A stretch of 64,000 bases of DNA from Collinsella sp. GTDB lineage: Bacteria > Actinomycetota > Coriobacteriia > Coriobacteriales > Coriobacteriaceae. The translations under genes were made by a program, and so were the position numbers. The stretch covers positions 125,746 to 189,745 of the forward strand of contig DXZU01000001.1 in the NCBI GenBank assembly GCA_019419525.1, in the 5' to 3' direction. Each line of letters begins with the position of its first letter. The stretch's first letter is position 1. Of this stretch, positions 40,652 to 48,568 are shown one piece after another. The notes under the pieces were generated by a model, which worked only from the letters and a program-made list of their open reading frames with translations, had not been told where the DNA came from and did not search any database.

Positions 40652-41263
40652 ATGAACCACGTTAAACACGTTATTCCGATGTCCGATTCGTCGGTCAGCA
40701 TTAAGCCCGAGGATATTCAGCCCACGGTGCTGCCCGATGCATTCATTCAGTCCGATTTCGTGCGCAAACTTAATACGTTGAGTCTGCCTCGCTATGACCA
40801 GTTGCCCAACGTGACGCTCTACCGCGATCAGGTCATTGAATATGTCGCGCTGTGGATGGAGCCGCTGTCCATTTGCGTGGAGCAGCCTGTCATTACGCCA
40901 TCGATGATCAATAACTACGTGAAGGTCGGCCTGGTGCCTGCTCCGGTCAAAAAGCAATATGGCCGTGAGCAGATTGCCCGCCTGATCGCTATCTGCCTCT
41001 TTAAGCAGGTGCTACCTATTGCTGCGGTGCAGGCACTCTTTAACATTCAGCGTTTGAGCTACGATGCCCCGACGGCCTTCGATTATGTGGTCGATCAGCT
41101 CGAGGCATCGATTCGTTCGGCGTTTTCCGTCGAGCAGACGCCGGTTCCCGATACGGCGCATCAGGTAACGCGTGAGTCGCTGCTTGTGCGCAGCGCGGTT
41201 TCATCCTTTGTTTCGAAGGCTTACTTGATGAGCTATCTCAAGTTCAACGGGTTTAATAGCTAG
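40652..41263 (+). CDS. DUF1836 MerR-like regulator
   Basis: The 203-residue product matches the DUF1836 family, predicted DNA-binding proteins with a MerR-like winged helix. The segment PVITPSMINNYVKVGLVPAP followed by KKQYGREQIARLIAICLFKQVL looks like the recognition domain. The C-terminal half is helical. No ligand domain is recognisable. ATG at 40652 follows CGGAGGACC. It converges with degV over a shared bidirectional terminator, and the two upstream regions share a CTAGATARCC motif. Confidence 0.8.
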   Translation: MNHVKHVIPMSDSSVSIKPEDIQPTVLPDAFIQSDFVRKLNTLSLPRYDQLPNVTLYRDQVIEYVALWMEPLSICVEQPVITPSMINNYVKVGLVPAPVKKQYGREQIARLIAICLFKQVLPIAAVQALFNIQRLSYDAPTAFDYVVDQLEASIRSAFSVEQTPVPDTAHQVTRESLLVRSAVSSFVSKAYLMSYLKFNGFNS

Positions 41264-41270
41264 CCGTCGT

Positions 41271-41324
41271 ATAAAACGGGCGGGACAAAGAGCCATCTGT
41301 CGCTTTGTCCCGCCCGTATTTTTG
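41271..41324. terminator. Bidirectional terminator between DUF1836 gene and degV
   Basis: A perfect 15-bp stem (41276-41290 with 41303-41317) has T-rich tails on both strands (ATTTTTGC rightwards, TTTTAT leftwards). It terminates both convergent genes. Confidence 0.93.
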
Positions 41325-41336
41325 CTTGGTTGGACT

Positions 41337-42203
41337 TTATTGGCCCGAAGCTACGCCCATGCCGTAGCCGATGATGAGGCCGTGCATCTCGGCGTAATAG
41401 GAGTCCAGGCCGTTGCAGGGCATGATGATGGTCTTGGAGCCGGGCCAGCGCTCCAAAATGCGGCTGGCAAGTGCCTGGGCCCCTGCCTCATTCTCGACAT
41501 GGTCGATGACGACCTCGCCGCCCGTAAAACCCTCGGCTTCCATGGTGTCGATGATCTTGTTGAACATCTTCTTTTCTCCACGCGTGTGTCCGACGAGTTC
41601 GATTTTACCGGCCTCACTCGCCGTGCCCAAAATGCGAATATTGAGCTTGTTGGCAATGACGCCGGCTGCCTTAGGGATACGTCCGGCTTTGGCCAGGTTT
41701 TCGTAATTGCACAAGCTGAAGAGGATTTTGCTGTTCTGCTCAAGGCTATCGAAGTATGCGCAAGCGTCCTCGAATGAGACATCCGGATTGCTTGCAAGAT
41801 AGCGGTCGAACAGCAAGAAAATGAGGTCCATTTTGCCGCCAGCTGCGCGTGAATTGACTAGATGAATCTGCCGGTCGGGCTCCTCGGCAAGAACCATATC
41901 GCGAGCCGTGGCTGCTGCGTTGTAGCTGCCCGACACGCCCTCAGAGATTGGCATGCAGATGGTCTTGTCTGCCAATTTGAAGAGCTCGGCCCACTCCCCT
42001 ACGCTGGGACAAGCGCTCGAAGAAGCGTTCGTCTCCGCCTGAACAGCGCAGTTGAGCTCATGAACATCGAGTGAAAGGTCATCGATGAATTCACGCTCCC
42101 CCACTCGAATTTTGAGGGGCGCAAATGCAAAGGTGGTATGGGGCGCGGTCGGTTGCCAATCGCGGAGGTTGCAGCTTGAATCGGAGATAAGTGCCCAGCT
42201 CAT
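41337..42203 (-). CDS. degV: DegV family fatty-acid-binding protein
   Basis: The 288-residue product starts SWALISDSSCNLRDW and contains CMPISEGVSGSYNAA, the DegV pattern. DegV/FakB proteins bind a fatty acid for phosphorylation by FakA; family members without a partner nearby are common, and fakA is not in this window. The start follows GAAAGGACCCTCT. A TATAAT -10 (42233-42238) and a 39-base palindrome covering the -35 region suggest tight regulation. Confidence 0.88.
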   Translation of the reverse strand: MSWALISDSSCNLRDWQPTAPHTTFAFAPLKIRVGEREFIDDLSLDVHELNCAVQAETNASSSACPSVGEWAELFKLADKTICMPISEGVSGSYNAAATARDMVLAEEPDRQIHLVNSRAAGGKMDLIFLLFDRYLASNPDVSFEDACAYFDSLEQNSKILFSLCNYENLAKAGRIPKAAGVIANKLNIRILGTASEAGKIELVGHTRGEKKMFNKIIDTMEAEGFTGGEVVIDHVENEAGAQALASRILERWPGSKTIIMPCNGLDSYYAEMHGLIIGYGMGVASGQ

Positions 42204-42232
42204 AGAGGGTCCTTTCTAATTGTTCCTCAACA

Positions 42233-42238
42233 ATTATA
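42233..42238 (-). promoter_or_regulatory. -10 element of degV
   Basis: TATAAT on the minus strand, about 30 bases before the start codon. At 17-bp spacing the -35 position (GTACAT) falls on the edge of the palindrome at 42257-42295, so a bound regulator would cover it. Confidence 0.6.
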
Positions 42239-42256
42239 GCCATCTTGCAAACTGAA

Positions 42257-42295
42257 TGTACGGCTATCTAGTTTTGAATACTAGATAGCCGTACA
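42257..42295. promoter_or_regulatory. Palindromic operator upstream of degV
   Basis: Two perfect 16-base arms (TGTACGGCTATCTAGT and ACTAGATAGCCGTACA) flank 7 bases. There is no T tract and a separate terminator for the next gene lies beside it, so an operator is more likely than a terminator. The arm motif CTAGATAGCC matches CTAGATAACC before the DUF1836 gene. Confidence 0.65.
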
Positions 42296-42301
42296 AGATT
42301 A

Positions 42302-42343
42302 GAAAAAAAGAATGGACCTCGCGACTTAAAGCCACGAGGTCCA
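42302..42343 (-). terminator. Terminator of the NlpC/P60 gene
   Basis: A perfect 9-bp stem (42313-42321 with 42335-42343) is followed on the minus strand by a run of seven T. Confidence 0.88.
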
Positions 42344-42367
42344 CATTCACACGCTGTGTAAGATGAC

Positions 42368-43492
42368 TTAGTAACGCACGAAGATATAGTTGTTGTTCAT
42401 GCCGGCGGCAACGGAGCTGATGATAACACCCGTATTGTAGTCGGAAGCATGAATCATCTGACCACCACCGATGTAAATGCCGGTGTGGTACGAGTTGACC
42501 ACAACGTCACCGGGCTGCGGATCGGACACACGCGTCCAGCCCATAAAGGTACCCGTGGTGCCGAGGCGGCAATAGCGACCAGTGAGGCAATAGCTAACAA
42601 AACCAGAGCAGTCGAAGCTGTTCGGGCCAATTCCGCCCCAGGAATAAGCGCAACCAAGCTTGCTGTAGGCGCGCGAAACAACGGAACCGCCATCGACGGA
42701 CTGGCTCGGAGCAGAAGGCGTCGGAGCCGGAGCAGGCGTGGAGGGCTGCGGCGTCGGAGCGGGTGTCGGCGTAGGAGCCGGAGTGTTGCCGCCCTGGTTG
42801 TTATTGCTGGTCTGACCACCGTTGTTGGTGTTCTCGGTCGTACCGGCAGTCTCGTTGCTCACCGTGGCCTTCTCGGCAGTACTGGCGTTGATGCCGGCCT
42901 GCAGCGCGGCGTTGGCCTCGGCCTCTGCGGCAAGCTCGGCCTGCAGCTGCGAATCCAGGGAGTTTACGACGTTCTGGGCTTCAGCCTGCTGGGCGTTAAG
43001 CTCGTCGACCTTCTTTTGCGTGGTGGCGACGTTCTTCTCCTGCTCGGCCTGCTTATCGGTGAGCTGCTGCTTAAGCTCCTTGACCTCTTGAATGGTCTGA
43101 GCTTGCTTATCGGAAACTTTGCCGTAGTAGAACAGACGGTTGAGCATATCGCTCAGATCATCGACACCCGTCAAAACCTGAAGCAGGCTCAGACCGCCGG
43201 TTTTGTACTCGCCGGCGACATAGGTCGAGAGCTTGGCCTGACCATCGGCGATCTCCTGCTGCTTTTGCGTGATCTCGCCGGCAGTCTGATCGAGCGCCTG
43301 CGTCTGCGTGGCAAGCTCATCGTAAATCTGCTGAGTTTGGGTACCGATCTGCTCGAGCTTCGTACGAGCAGCGGCAAGGTCGGATGCGGTATCGGCGTAG
43401 GCAGGAGCTGCGAGGCCCAAGCCCAAAACACAAGCGAGGGTTGCCGTAGCAGCGCAGCGTGCCATGTTTTTGTGCGTGTTTGCTGTGCGCAT
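42368..43492 (-). CDS. Secreted NlpC/P60 peptidoglycan endopeptidase
   Basis: The 374-residue product has a signal peptide (about residues 1-33, ending APAYAD). A long coiled coil follows (about 35-195, like CwlO/RipA). Next come a Asn/Gly segment and a Pro/Thr/Ala linker, then an NlpC/P60 domain with catalytic Cys in FDCSGF (about 293), His in YHTGIY (about 333) and a second His in MIHASD (about 347). It probably cleaves stem peptides during growth or division, with the coiled coil controlling activity. The start follows GAAAGGAAG. Confidence 0.92.
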   Translation of the reverse strand: MRTANTHKNMARCAATATLACVLGLGLAAPAYADTASDLAAARTKLEQIGTQTQQIYDELATQTQALDQTAGEITQKQQEIADGQAKLSTYVAGEYKTGGLSLLQVLTGVDDLSDMLNRLFYYGKVSDKQAQTIQEVKELKQQLTDKQAEQEKNVATTQKKVDELNAQQAEAQNVVNSLDSQLQAELAAEAEANAALQAGINASTAEKATVSNETAGTTENTNNGGQTSNNNQGGNTPAPTPTPAPTPQPSTPAPAPTPSAPSQSVDGGSVVSRAYSKLGCAYSWGGIGPNSFDCSGFVSYCLTGRYCRLGTTGTFMGWTRVSDPQPGDVVVNSYHTGIYIGGGQMIHASDYNTGVIISSVAAGMNNNYIFVRY

Positions 43493-43524
43493 GTAGCTTC
43501 CTTTCCAGTAACTAAGGGTAACGG

Positions 43525-44055
43525 CTAGTCCACCGTCACCAGGCTAAAGAGCTCCACATCGTCATTAGACGGCGTGAGCTTCTCGCGCGGGTTGAGAAAC
43601 GCAAGCTCAAGGATACAACCGTAACCGACAAGCTTTGCGCCCATATCTCGCACCAGTTTACCTGTTGCCTCGACGGTTCCGCCCGTCGCGACCAAGTCGT
43701 CCAGAATCAACACGGTATCTTTAGAGCTGATAGCGTCGGCATGGATCTCAATTGAATCGGTGCCGTACTCGAGCTCGTAGCTCTGGTTTACGGTCTCGCG
43801 CGGCAGCTTGCCCGGTTTACGTGCGGGAACAAAGCCAGCGCCAAGGGCTACAGCCACCGGTACGCCAACCATAAAGCCGCGAGCCTCGGGACCCACGACC
43901 TTGGTGATTCCCATGCCGGCAAAGTGCTCGGCGAGGGCATCGGTCATGGCTTTGAGCGCCTCGGGATTGCCAAAGAGCGGCGTGATGTCCTTAAAGATGA
44001 CTCCGGGCTCGGGATAGTCGGGGATATCGACGATTTGAGATTCGAAGTCGTACAT
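43525..44055 (-). CDS. apt: Adenine phosphoribosyltransferase
   Basis: APRT converts adenine and PRPP to AMP. The 176-residue product has DIPDYPEPGVIFKDITPL, EARGFMVGVPVA and the PRPP-binding motif LILDDLVATGGT. The ATG at 44055 is chosen (GAAAGG upstream); the in-frame TTG 15 bases earlier overlaps that site. It follows ftsR by 40 bases and probably belongs to the garA-ftsR-apt operon. Confidence 0.94.
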   Translation of the reverse strand: MYDFESQIVDIPDYPEPGVIFKDITPLFGNPEALKAMTDALAEHFAGMGITKVVGPEARGFMVGVPVAVALGAGFVPARKPGKLPRETVNQSYELEYGTDSIEIHADAISSKDTVLILDDLVATGGTVEATGKLVRDMGAKLVGYGCILELAFLNPREKLTPSNDDVELFSLVTVD

Positions 44056-44095
44056 TGCATGACCTTTCAATGGGTTGACGAAATTTCAGCAGCGG

Positions 44096-44974
44096 TTATA
44101 TGCCCGCGGTGGCGGTGCCGGATTGCGAAGGGGCGACGACCTTGAGCGGTTTTACGAGAGAATCCTCGTGCGAAGCCGGCATGGCAGTCTCTTCGTTTTT
44201 GGCCTTGGTGGACTCGCAGCGAGTGATTTCCTCATCGAGTGCATCGATATCGGCGTCCTCGACCACGGCGTTGAGTGACTCAAAAACGCGGTTCTTGAGC
44301 AGCGCAGTGTGCACACCTTCCGTTAGGTCGTGAAGCTTCTTAAACGCACGCTCGAGCTTGGCGTCGCGCTCGTCATCGGAGGTATCCATTCCGAGCATGC
44401 TCACGAGCACCTGCTCAAACATCGAGGACTCGCGGTTGGCGGAAGACACGTACTGTCGCAGGTTGCGCGGCTCGATATGGAAGCGTGACAGCTCGGAGCA
44501 GTAGCGGATGATCGGGAAATCGCGACCATCGACAAGCTCACGATTCTGCGGACTCTTGATGATGCGAATGAGGTCGTTCTCGGCGAGCGAGCGGATAAAC
44601 GAAATCTCGACGCCCAGCATATCGGGAATGGTCTCGATGGGATGCAGCTTTTGCTTAGTCTCCTTGGGCTCCGTCTTGAGCGGAACATCGGACAGCAAGC
44701 CCACCTCGTAGGCGAGCGTTGACAGGTCCGTGGCGTTTTCCAAGCGCTGCTTAATCACGTTGAGCGGCATGTAGCGAGTCTTCTGCAAATGCAGAATGAC
44801 CTCCAGGCGATCAACGTCCTCCTTAGAGTACTGACGGTATCCCTTAGGCGTACGATGAGGGGTAATGAGCCCCTCATCCTCTAGAAATCTAATTTTTGAG
44901 TTCGAAAGATCGGGGTATGCGCCTCGAAGTAGGTTGACGACTTGGCCGATACTCAGATAGTTGCGTTCGGCCAT
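44096..44974 (-). CDS. ftsR: MerR-family regulator FtsR
   Basis: The 292-residue product has an N-terminal MerR helix-turn-helix (YLSIGQVVNLL, IRFLEDEGLITPHRTPKGYRQYSKEDV). A long second domain matches the FtsR type, which in Corynebacterium activates ftsZ. In actinobacteria ftsR sits beside the FHA gene garA/odhI, as here. The C-terminal 40 residues are low complexity. It begins 3 bases after the garA-like gene. The target in this organism is unknown. Confidence 0.78.
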   Translation of the reverse strand: MAERNYLSIGQVVNLLRGAYPDLSNSKIRFLEDEGLITPHRTPKGYRQYSKEDVDRLEVILHLQKTRYMPLNVIKQRLENATDLSTLAYEVGLLSDVPLKTEPKETKQKLHPIETIPDMLGVEISFIRSLAENDLIRIIKSPQNRELVDGRDFPIIRYCSELSRFHIEPRNLRQYVSSANRESSMFEQVLVSMLGMDTSDDERDAKLERAFKKLHDLTEGVHTALLKNRVFESLNAVVEDADIDALDEEITRCESTKAKNEETAMPASHEDSLVKPLKVVAPSQSGTATAGI

Positions 44975-44977
44975 GCC

Positions 44978-45412
44978 CTACTCACCGGTTTCGATGCGCT
45001 CCGGCGTGCTCTCGTGGTAGATGAGCGTAAACGTACCGATCTGGACGGAAGAACCGTCGTGCAGCGGGGCTGCATTGACGATGGCACCGTCGACCCAGGT
45101 GCCATTGAGCGAACCCAAGTCCTCGATGCGAGCGCCGAGGCCCTCGCGAATAATGCGCGCATGGCTGCGCGAAACGGTCATGTCGTTGAGGAAGATGCCG
45201 TTCGCAGGATCGCGGCCGATGGTGGTCACGTCGTCCTCGAGCTCAAAGGCGGCACCAGTCTGCGGACCCTTGACGATGGACAGAACGGGGGCGGTGATGC
45301 GCACGTTGGCCATGAGGTCGGGAACGGTGACGTCGCTTGAAGGCACGCGGAATACGCAGGTAGCGTCAGCAGTCTTATCATTCTGAGGCATATTGTTAAC
45401 CATGTTGTCCAT
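44978..45412 (-). CDS. garA: GarA/OdhI-like FHA protein
   Basis: GarA is a phospho-switch that inhibits 2-oxoglutarate-using enzymes when unphosphorylated. The 144-residue product has an FHA domain (about 45-135) with GRDPANGIFLNDMTVSRSHA and DLGSLNGTWVDG, containing the phosphothreonine-binding residues. Its N-terminal tail ADATCVFRV (Thr18) corresponds to ETTSVFR of mycobacterial GarA, where two adjacent threonines are phosphorylated by PknB and PknG; only one Thr remains here. ATG at 45412 follows AGGGG. No kinase gene is in the window. Confidence 0.82.
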   Translation of the reverse strand: MDNMVNNMPQNDKTADATCVFRVPSSDVTVPDLMANVRITAPVLSIVKGPQTGAAFELEDDVTTIGRDPANGIFLNDMTVSRSHARIIREGLGARIEDLGSLNGTWVDGAIVNAAPLHDGSSVQIGTFTLIYHESTPERIETGE

Positions 45413-45462
45413 GACAACCCCTAACTTATCGCGGACGTGCCGCAAATAATGAACCGTACGTA

Positions 45463-45468
45463 ATCATA
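45463..45468 (-). promoter_or_regulatory. Putative garA operon -10 element
   Basis: On the minus strand TTGGGGTATGATT contains TATGAT in the GGGTANNNT context, about 50 bases before the garA start. It touches the 3' end of the preceding phosphatidyltransferase gene. Confidence 0.4.
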
Positions 45469-45478
45469 CCCCAACGAA

Positions 45479-46183
45479 TCAGTCTTCGATTTCAGGGTTC
45501 AGAAAGTCGATGTCCTCGTCCTCGGGATGCGCGAGAGCCTGTTTAATGGCCACTCCGCCCTTAATGGAGTAGATGACAGCCGTGAGCATGGAGAAGATCA
45601 CGCCGCCGTACACAAAGAAGATGCCGAGGGGCATCGAGCTTCCGTTGAGGCCCGGGAAGGCCGTGAGGGTTGAAGGCAAAAGATGCAGGCCGTCAATAAC
45701 GGGGAAACCGAGCAGCATGAGCGAGAAGCCGGTCATGAGCAGCGCAGTGGCAATCTTTCCGGGAAAGACGACATCGATGGGGCGACGATGATAATGACGC
45801 ACGATAAGCGTGCCGATACCCAGATAGATGTCGCGGCCAATAATGAGCACGCAGACCCAGATAGGTAGCTCTCCGCGGACCACCAGCCCCAGCACGCCGG
45901 TGAACAGCAGTGCACGGTCGCAAATGGGATCCATGACCTTGCCGAGCCATGAGACCGTCTTAGTCATGCGGGCGATCTGGCCGTCCATCCAGTCGGTGGA
46001 GGCGGCAACGGCGTAGATAACAATGGCGATGACGCGGTTGTTGTCCGTCACAAACAGGTACAGAAATACCAGGGTGAGGATCAGGCGCGTAAAGGTGATG
46101 AAATTGGAGATCGTAAAGATCTTATTCGACGGGTAATCGGAAGTGCCGATAAGCTCCTTTTTGATCTTCTTTTTGATGCCCAC
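45479..46183 (-). CDS. CDP-alcohol phosphatidyltransferase (second PgsA-type)
   Basis: The 234-residue membrane protein has the catalytic motif D-x2-DG-x2-AR-x8-G-x3-D-x3-D in DWMDGQIARMTKTVSWLGK plus VMDPICD. Five to six hydrophobic helices surround it. It is a PgsA/cardiolipin-synthase-like member whose alcohol substrate cannot be told. The start is GTG at 46183 after GGGGGAG; the reading frame runs open about 50 codons upstream with no family similarity. It is transcribed from a TATAGT promoter at 46220-46225. Confidence 0.8.
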   Translation of the reverse strand: MGIKKKIKKELIGTSDYPSNKIFTISNFITFTRLILTLVFLYLFVTDNNRVIAIVIYAVAASTDWMDGQIARMTKTVSWLGKVMDPICDRALLFTGVLGLVVRGELPIWVCVLIIGRDIYLGIGTLIVRHYHRRPIDVVFPGKIATALLMTGFSLMLLGFPVIDGLHLLPSTLTAFPGLNGSSMPLGIFFVYGGVIFSMLTAVIYSIKGGVAIKQALAHPEDEDIDFLNPEIED

Positions 46184-46219
46184 AGGACTCCCCCGCTGGT
46201 TAACGACAAAACTTTCGAT

Positions 46220-46225
46220 ACTATA
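46220..46225 (-). promoter_or_regulatory. -10 element of the phosphatidyltransferase gene
   Basis: On the minus strand CGGGTATAGT gives TATAGT with a G-rich extension, about 37 bases before the GTG start. Confidence 0.5.
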
Positions 46226-46307
46226 CCCGTTCCGGCGATGTCTATCCAGCGCAGCCATAGAGAGTCCAGACATGTGGAGGGCGCTATTAGGCGGGGGATT
46301 TCGCATT

Positions 46308-46366
46308 CGTGTACATCTGCCTCCAAACATGTCGAAAAATGTCGATTTTGGTGGCTAATGTACACG
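46308..46366. repeat. Imperfect inverted repeat upstream of the phosphatidyltransferase gene
   Basis: Arms of 20 bases (46308-46327 and 46347-46366) pair at 17 positions, with perfect outer nine bases CGTGTACAT/ATGTACACG. The 19-base loop holds a repeated ATGTCGA. It lies between the tRNA-Pro terminator and the promoter at 46220, so it may be an operator. There is no T tract. Confidence 0.6.
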
Positions 46367-46430
46367 TTTTGATTCGGTGATTACATCGATCGGGAACGTT
46401 GTTACTTTAAGCAAAATAATCATGGTGATT

Positions 46431-46465
46431 AAAACAAAAAAGGTCAGGCACTAAGTGCCTGACCT
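46431..46465 (-). terminator. Terminator of tRNA-Pro
   Basis: A perfect 11-bp stem (46441-46451 with 46455-46465) has a 3-base loop and a T-rich tail on the minus strand. Confidence 0.9.
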
Positions 46466-46474
46466 GCAAACTTC

Positions 46475-46551
<77 letters not shown>

Positions 46552-46593
46552 AAGCTATTGTTTGTTGCTCTGCTCTCGCTCGCAACAGGGAGT

Positions 46594-46623
46594 ATATTAA
46601 CCCGAAACTTTGGACTTGTGCAA
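46594..46623 (-). promoter_or_regulatory. Promoter of tRNA-Pro
   Basis: On the minus strand TTGCAC and TAATAT are separated by 18 bp (or TTAATA by 17 bp), about 40 bases before the tRNA. Confidence 0.6.
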
Positions 46624-46631
46624 GAACTTTT

Positions 46632-47846
46632 TTATAAATTTTGAAGCAAGTCCAAAATTGTATCTGCGAGCTGGGGTTTTGTTAGCACGGGAAGTTCTTG
46701 CGTGCCCGTTGTGCTCACAATCCAGGCCTTGTTAGTGTCGGTTCCAAAGCCCGAATCGGCGCGCGAGACATCGTTGGCGATAATGGCATCGCAACCCTTG
46801 CGGGTGAGCTTGCGCTGTGCGTACTCCAGGACGTTATCGGTCTCGGCCGCAAAGCCGATCACGCACCGTTCCCCCTTTTGGCGCGAGAGCTCGGCCAAAA
46901 TATCGACTGTCTCGACCAGTTCGATGCGATCCAGGCGCTCGTTGGCCTTTTTGAGCTTATGGTTGGCAGGGGCCGCGGGGGTGTAGTCGGCGACTGCGGC
47001 CGCGCAAATGGCCGCATCGGCCGTCTGGAAGGCGCTCAGCGCCGCCTGCAGCATCTCTGCAGCGGTCTGCACGCGCACGCATTCCGCGTTACGCGGAACG
47101 TCGAGCGACGTCGGTCCCAGCACGAGCGTGACCTCGGCACCGCGGCGTGCGGCCTCCCCCGCCAGGGCGATGCCCATCTTGCCCGACGACCGGTTACCGA
47201 TGAAACGCACCGGGTCGATCGGTTCGCGCGTGGGACCGGCGGTGATCACGATGCGCTTTCCCGCCAGGTCTTGCGGCACGGGGTTGAGCACCTCGCAGAC
47301 GGCCTCGACGATGTCTTCGGGCTCGCTCATGCGGCCCGTGTCCACGTCGCCGCAGGCAAGGTAGCCGCTGCCCGGACCCACCACATGCACGCCGCGGTCG
47401 CGCAGCGTGGCCATATTGGCCTGCGTCGCCGGCGCCTTCCACATGCCGTTGTTCATGGCCGGCGCGATCACAATGGGGCGCGGCGTCGCCAGCAGCGTGG
47501 TGGAGATAAGGTCATCGGCGATGCCTTGGGCCATCTTGGCGATGATATTGGCTGTCGCGGGCGCTACGACCACTAGGTCAGGCTCCTGTGCGAGCGAAAT
47601 GTGGTGTATGGGGTCGGAGGGGTCGTCGAACAGGCCCACCGCGACCGGCTCATTAGTGAGTGCGCGGAAGGTAAGCGGCCCCACGAACTCCGTGGCATGC
47701 TCGCTCATAACGACCTTGACGCGCGCGCCGCGCTTTTGCAGCAGGCGCACGATATTGCATGACTTATAGGCGGCGATCCCGCCGGTAATGCCCAGCAGGA
47801 TCGTTTTTCCCTCAAGTTGCATTGAATTGTTGGATGCCGCCGTCAT
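46632..47846 (-). CDS. coaBC: Bifunctional CoaBC (phosphopantothenoylcysteine synthetase/decarboxylase)
   Basis: CoaBC carries out two steps of coenzyme A synthesis. The 404-residue product has the flavin-dependent decarboxylase domain first: GITGGIAAYKS, the HHIS catalytic histidine region, APAMN and GYLACGDVDTGRM with its substrate-binding Cys. The synthetase domain follows: ITAGPTREPIDPVRFIGNRSSGKMG, AAAVADY and KLKK. It begins 2 bases after the zinc-ribbon gene and is the last gene of the long leftward run; no clear terminator was seen before the tRNA-Pro promoter. Confidence 0.95.
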   Translation of the reverse strand: MTAASNNSMQLEGKTILLGITGGIAAYKSCNIVRLLQKRGARVKVVMSEHATEFVGPLTFRALTNEPVAVGLFDDPSDPIHHISLAQEPDLVVVAPATANIIAKMAQGIADDLISTTLLATPRPIVIAPAMNNGMWKAPATQANMATLRDRGVHVVGPGSGYLACGDVDTGRMSEPEDIVEAVCEVLNPVPQDLAGKRIVITAGPTREPIDPVRFIGNRSSGKMGIALAGEAARRGAEVTLVLGPTSLDVPRNAECVRVQTAAEMLQAALSAFQTADAAICAAAVADYTPAAPANHKLKKANERLDRIELVETVDILAELSRQKGERCVIGFAAETDNVLEYAQRKLTRKGCDAIIANDVSRADSGFGTDTNKAWIVSTTGTQELPVLTKPQLADTILDLLQNL

Positions 47847-47848
47847 CG

Positions 47849-48568
47849 CTAGGCTTCCTTGCTCGGGAGTACCAGGAGGCGGTGGCAGTACGGGCAGTGC
47901 GTAATCTCGCTACCGTCGTGGTTGAGGTCGCTCATGGACGATGCCTGCAGCGCGGTGTGGCAGACCGTGGGGATGTTGCCCTGGATGGTCTCGACGGCCA
48001 GGCCGCGGAACTGCTTGAGTAGACGCTCGTAGTCGGTGAGCACGTCGGCCGGCAGCGTAGCGGCAAGCGCGGTGCGCTCCTTAGTGGCGGTGTCAATCTG
48101 AGCCTGCAGGTCGGCAGCCTTGGCGCGGGCGGCCTTGGTATCGGCCTTCACGCCCTCCTCAAACTTGGCGATGATCGCCTGCGCGCGCGCCTCGCGGTCG
48201 AGCGCCTCCTTATGGGCGATAACGACATCCTTGCGGGTGTGCTCAATCTTGTCCAGACGCTTGGCCAGGGTGGCGAGTTCATTCTCCAGGTCCTGAACTT
48301 CGCGGTAGTCGGAGCCGTCGACGTGGCGCTTCTTGGCGGCCTCGATGGCGTTGTTGGTCTGGATCTCGGTGGTGTTGAGATCGTCGAGCTCAATATCCAG
48401 ATCCTTGCGCTGGGCGTAGAGCTTGGTCATCTCGGACTTGAGCTTCACATGGGTCTTGCGCTTGGAAGCGAGCTCCTTGAGTTCCGGCATATTGGCAAGT
48501 TCGCTCTTGTTGCGGGCGAGCTCCAAATCGATCTGTTGCAGCTTGAGTAGCGTAGCGCCGGCGCTCAT
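47849..48568 (-). CDS. Coiled-coil zinc-ribbon protein (CT398/DUF164 type)
   Basis: The 239-residue product is a long antiparallel coiled coil (about residues 5-170) followed by a C-terminal zinc ribbon. Such proteins are widespread beside NIF3 genes and have been linked to nucleic-acid or secretion functions without agreement. The second knuckle is intact (HCPYCH), but the first has only VCHTAL instead of two cysteines, so zinc binding may use a histidine or be weakened. ATG at 48568 follows AAGGAGAG and overlaps the NIF3 stop by 4 bases. Confidence 0.82.
   Translation of the reverse strand: MSAGATLLKLQQIDLELARNKSELANMPELKELASKRKTHVKLKSEMTKLYAQRKDLDIELDDLNTTEIQTNNAIEAAKKRHVDGSDYREVQDLENELATLAKRLDKIEHTRKDVVIAHKEALDREARAQAIIAKFEEGVKADTKAARAKAADLQAQIDTATKERTALAATLPADVLTDYERLLKQFRGLAVETIQGNIPTVCHTALQASSMSDLNHDGSEITHCPYCHRLLVLPSKEA

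Noticed and set aside
42257..42295. The degV upstream palindrome as a terminator of the NlpC gene
   Set aside because: A better hairpin with seven T lies at 42302-42343, and this palindrome has no T tract and overlaps the degV -35 region.
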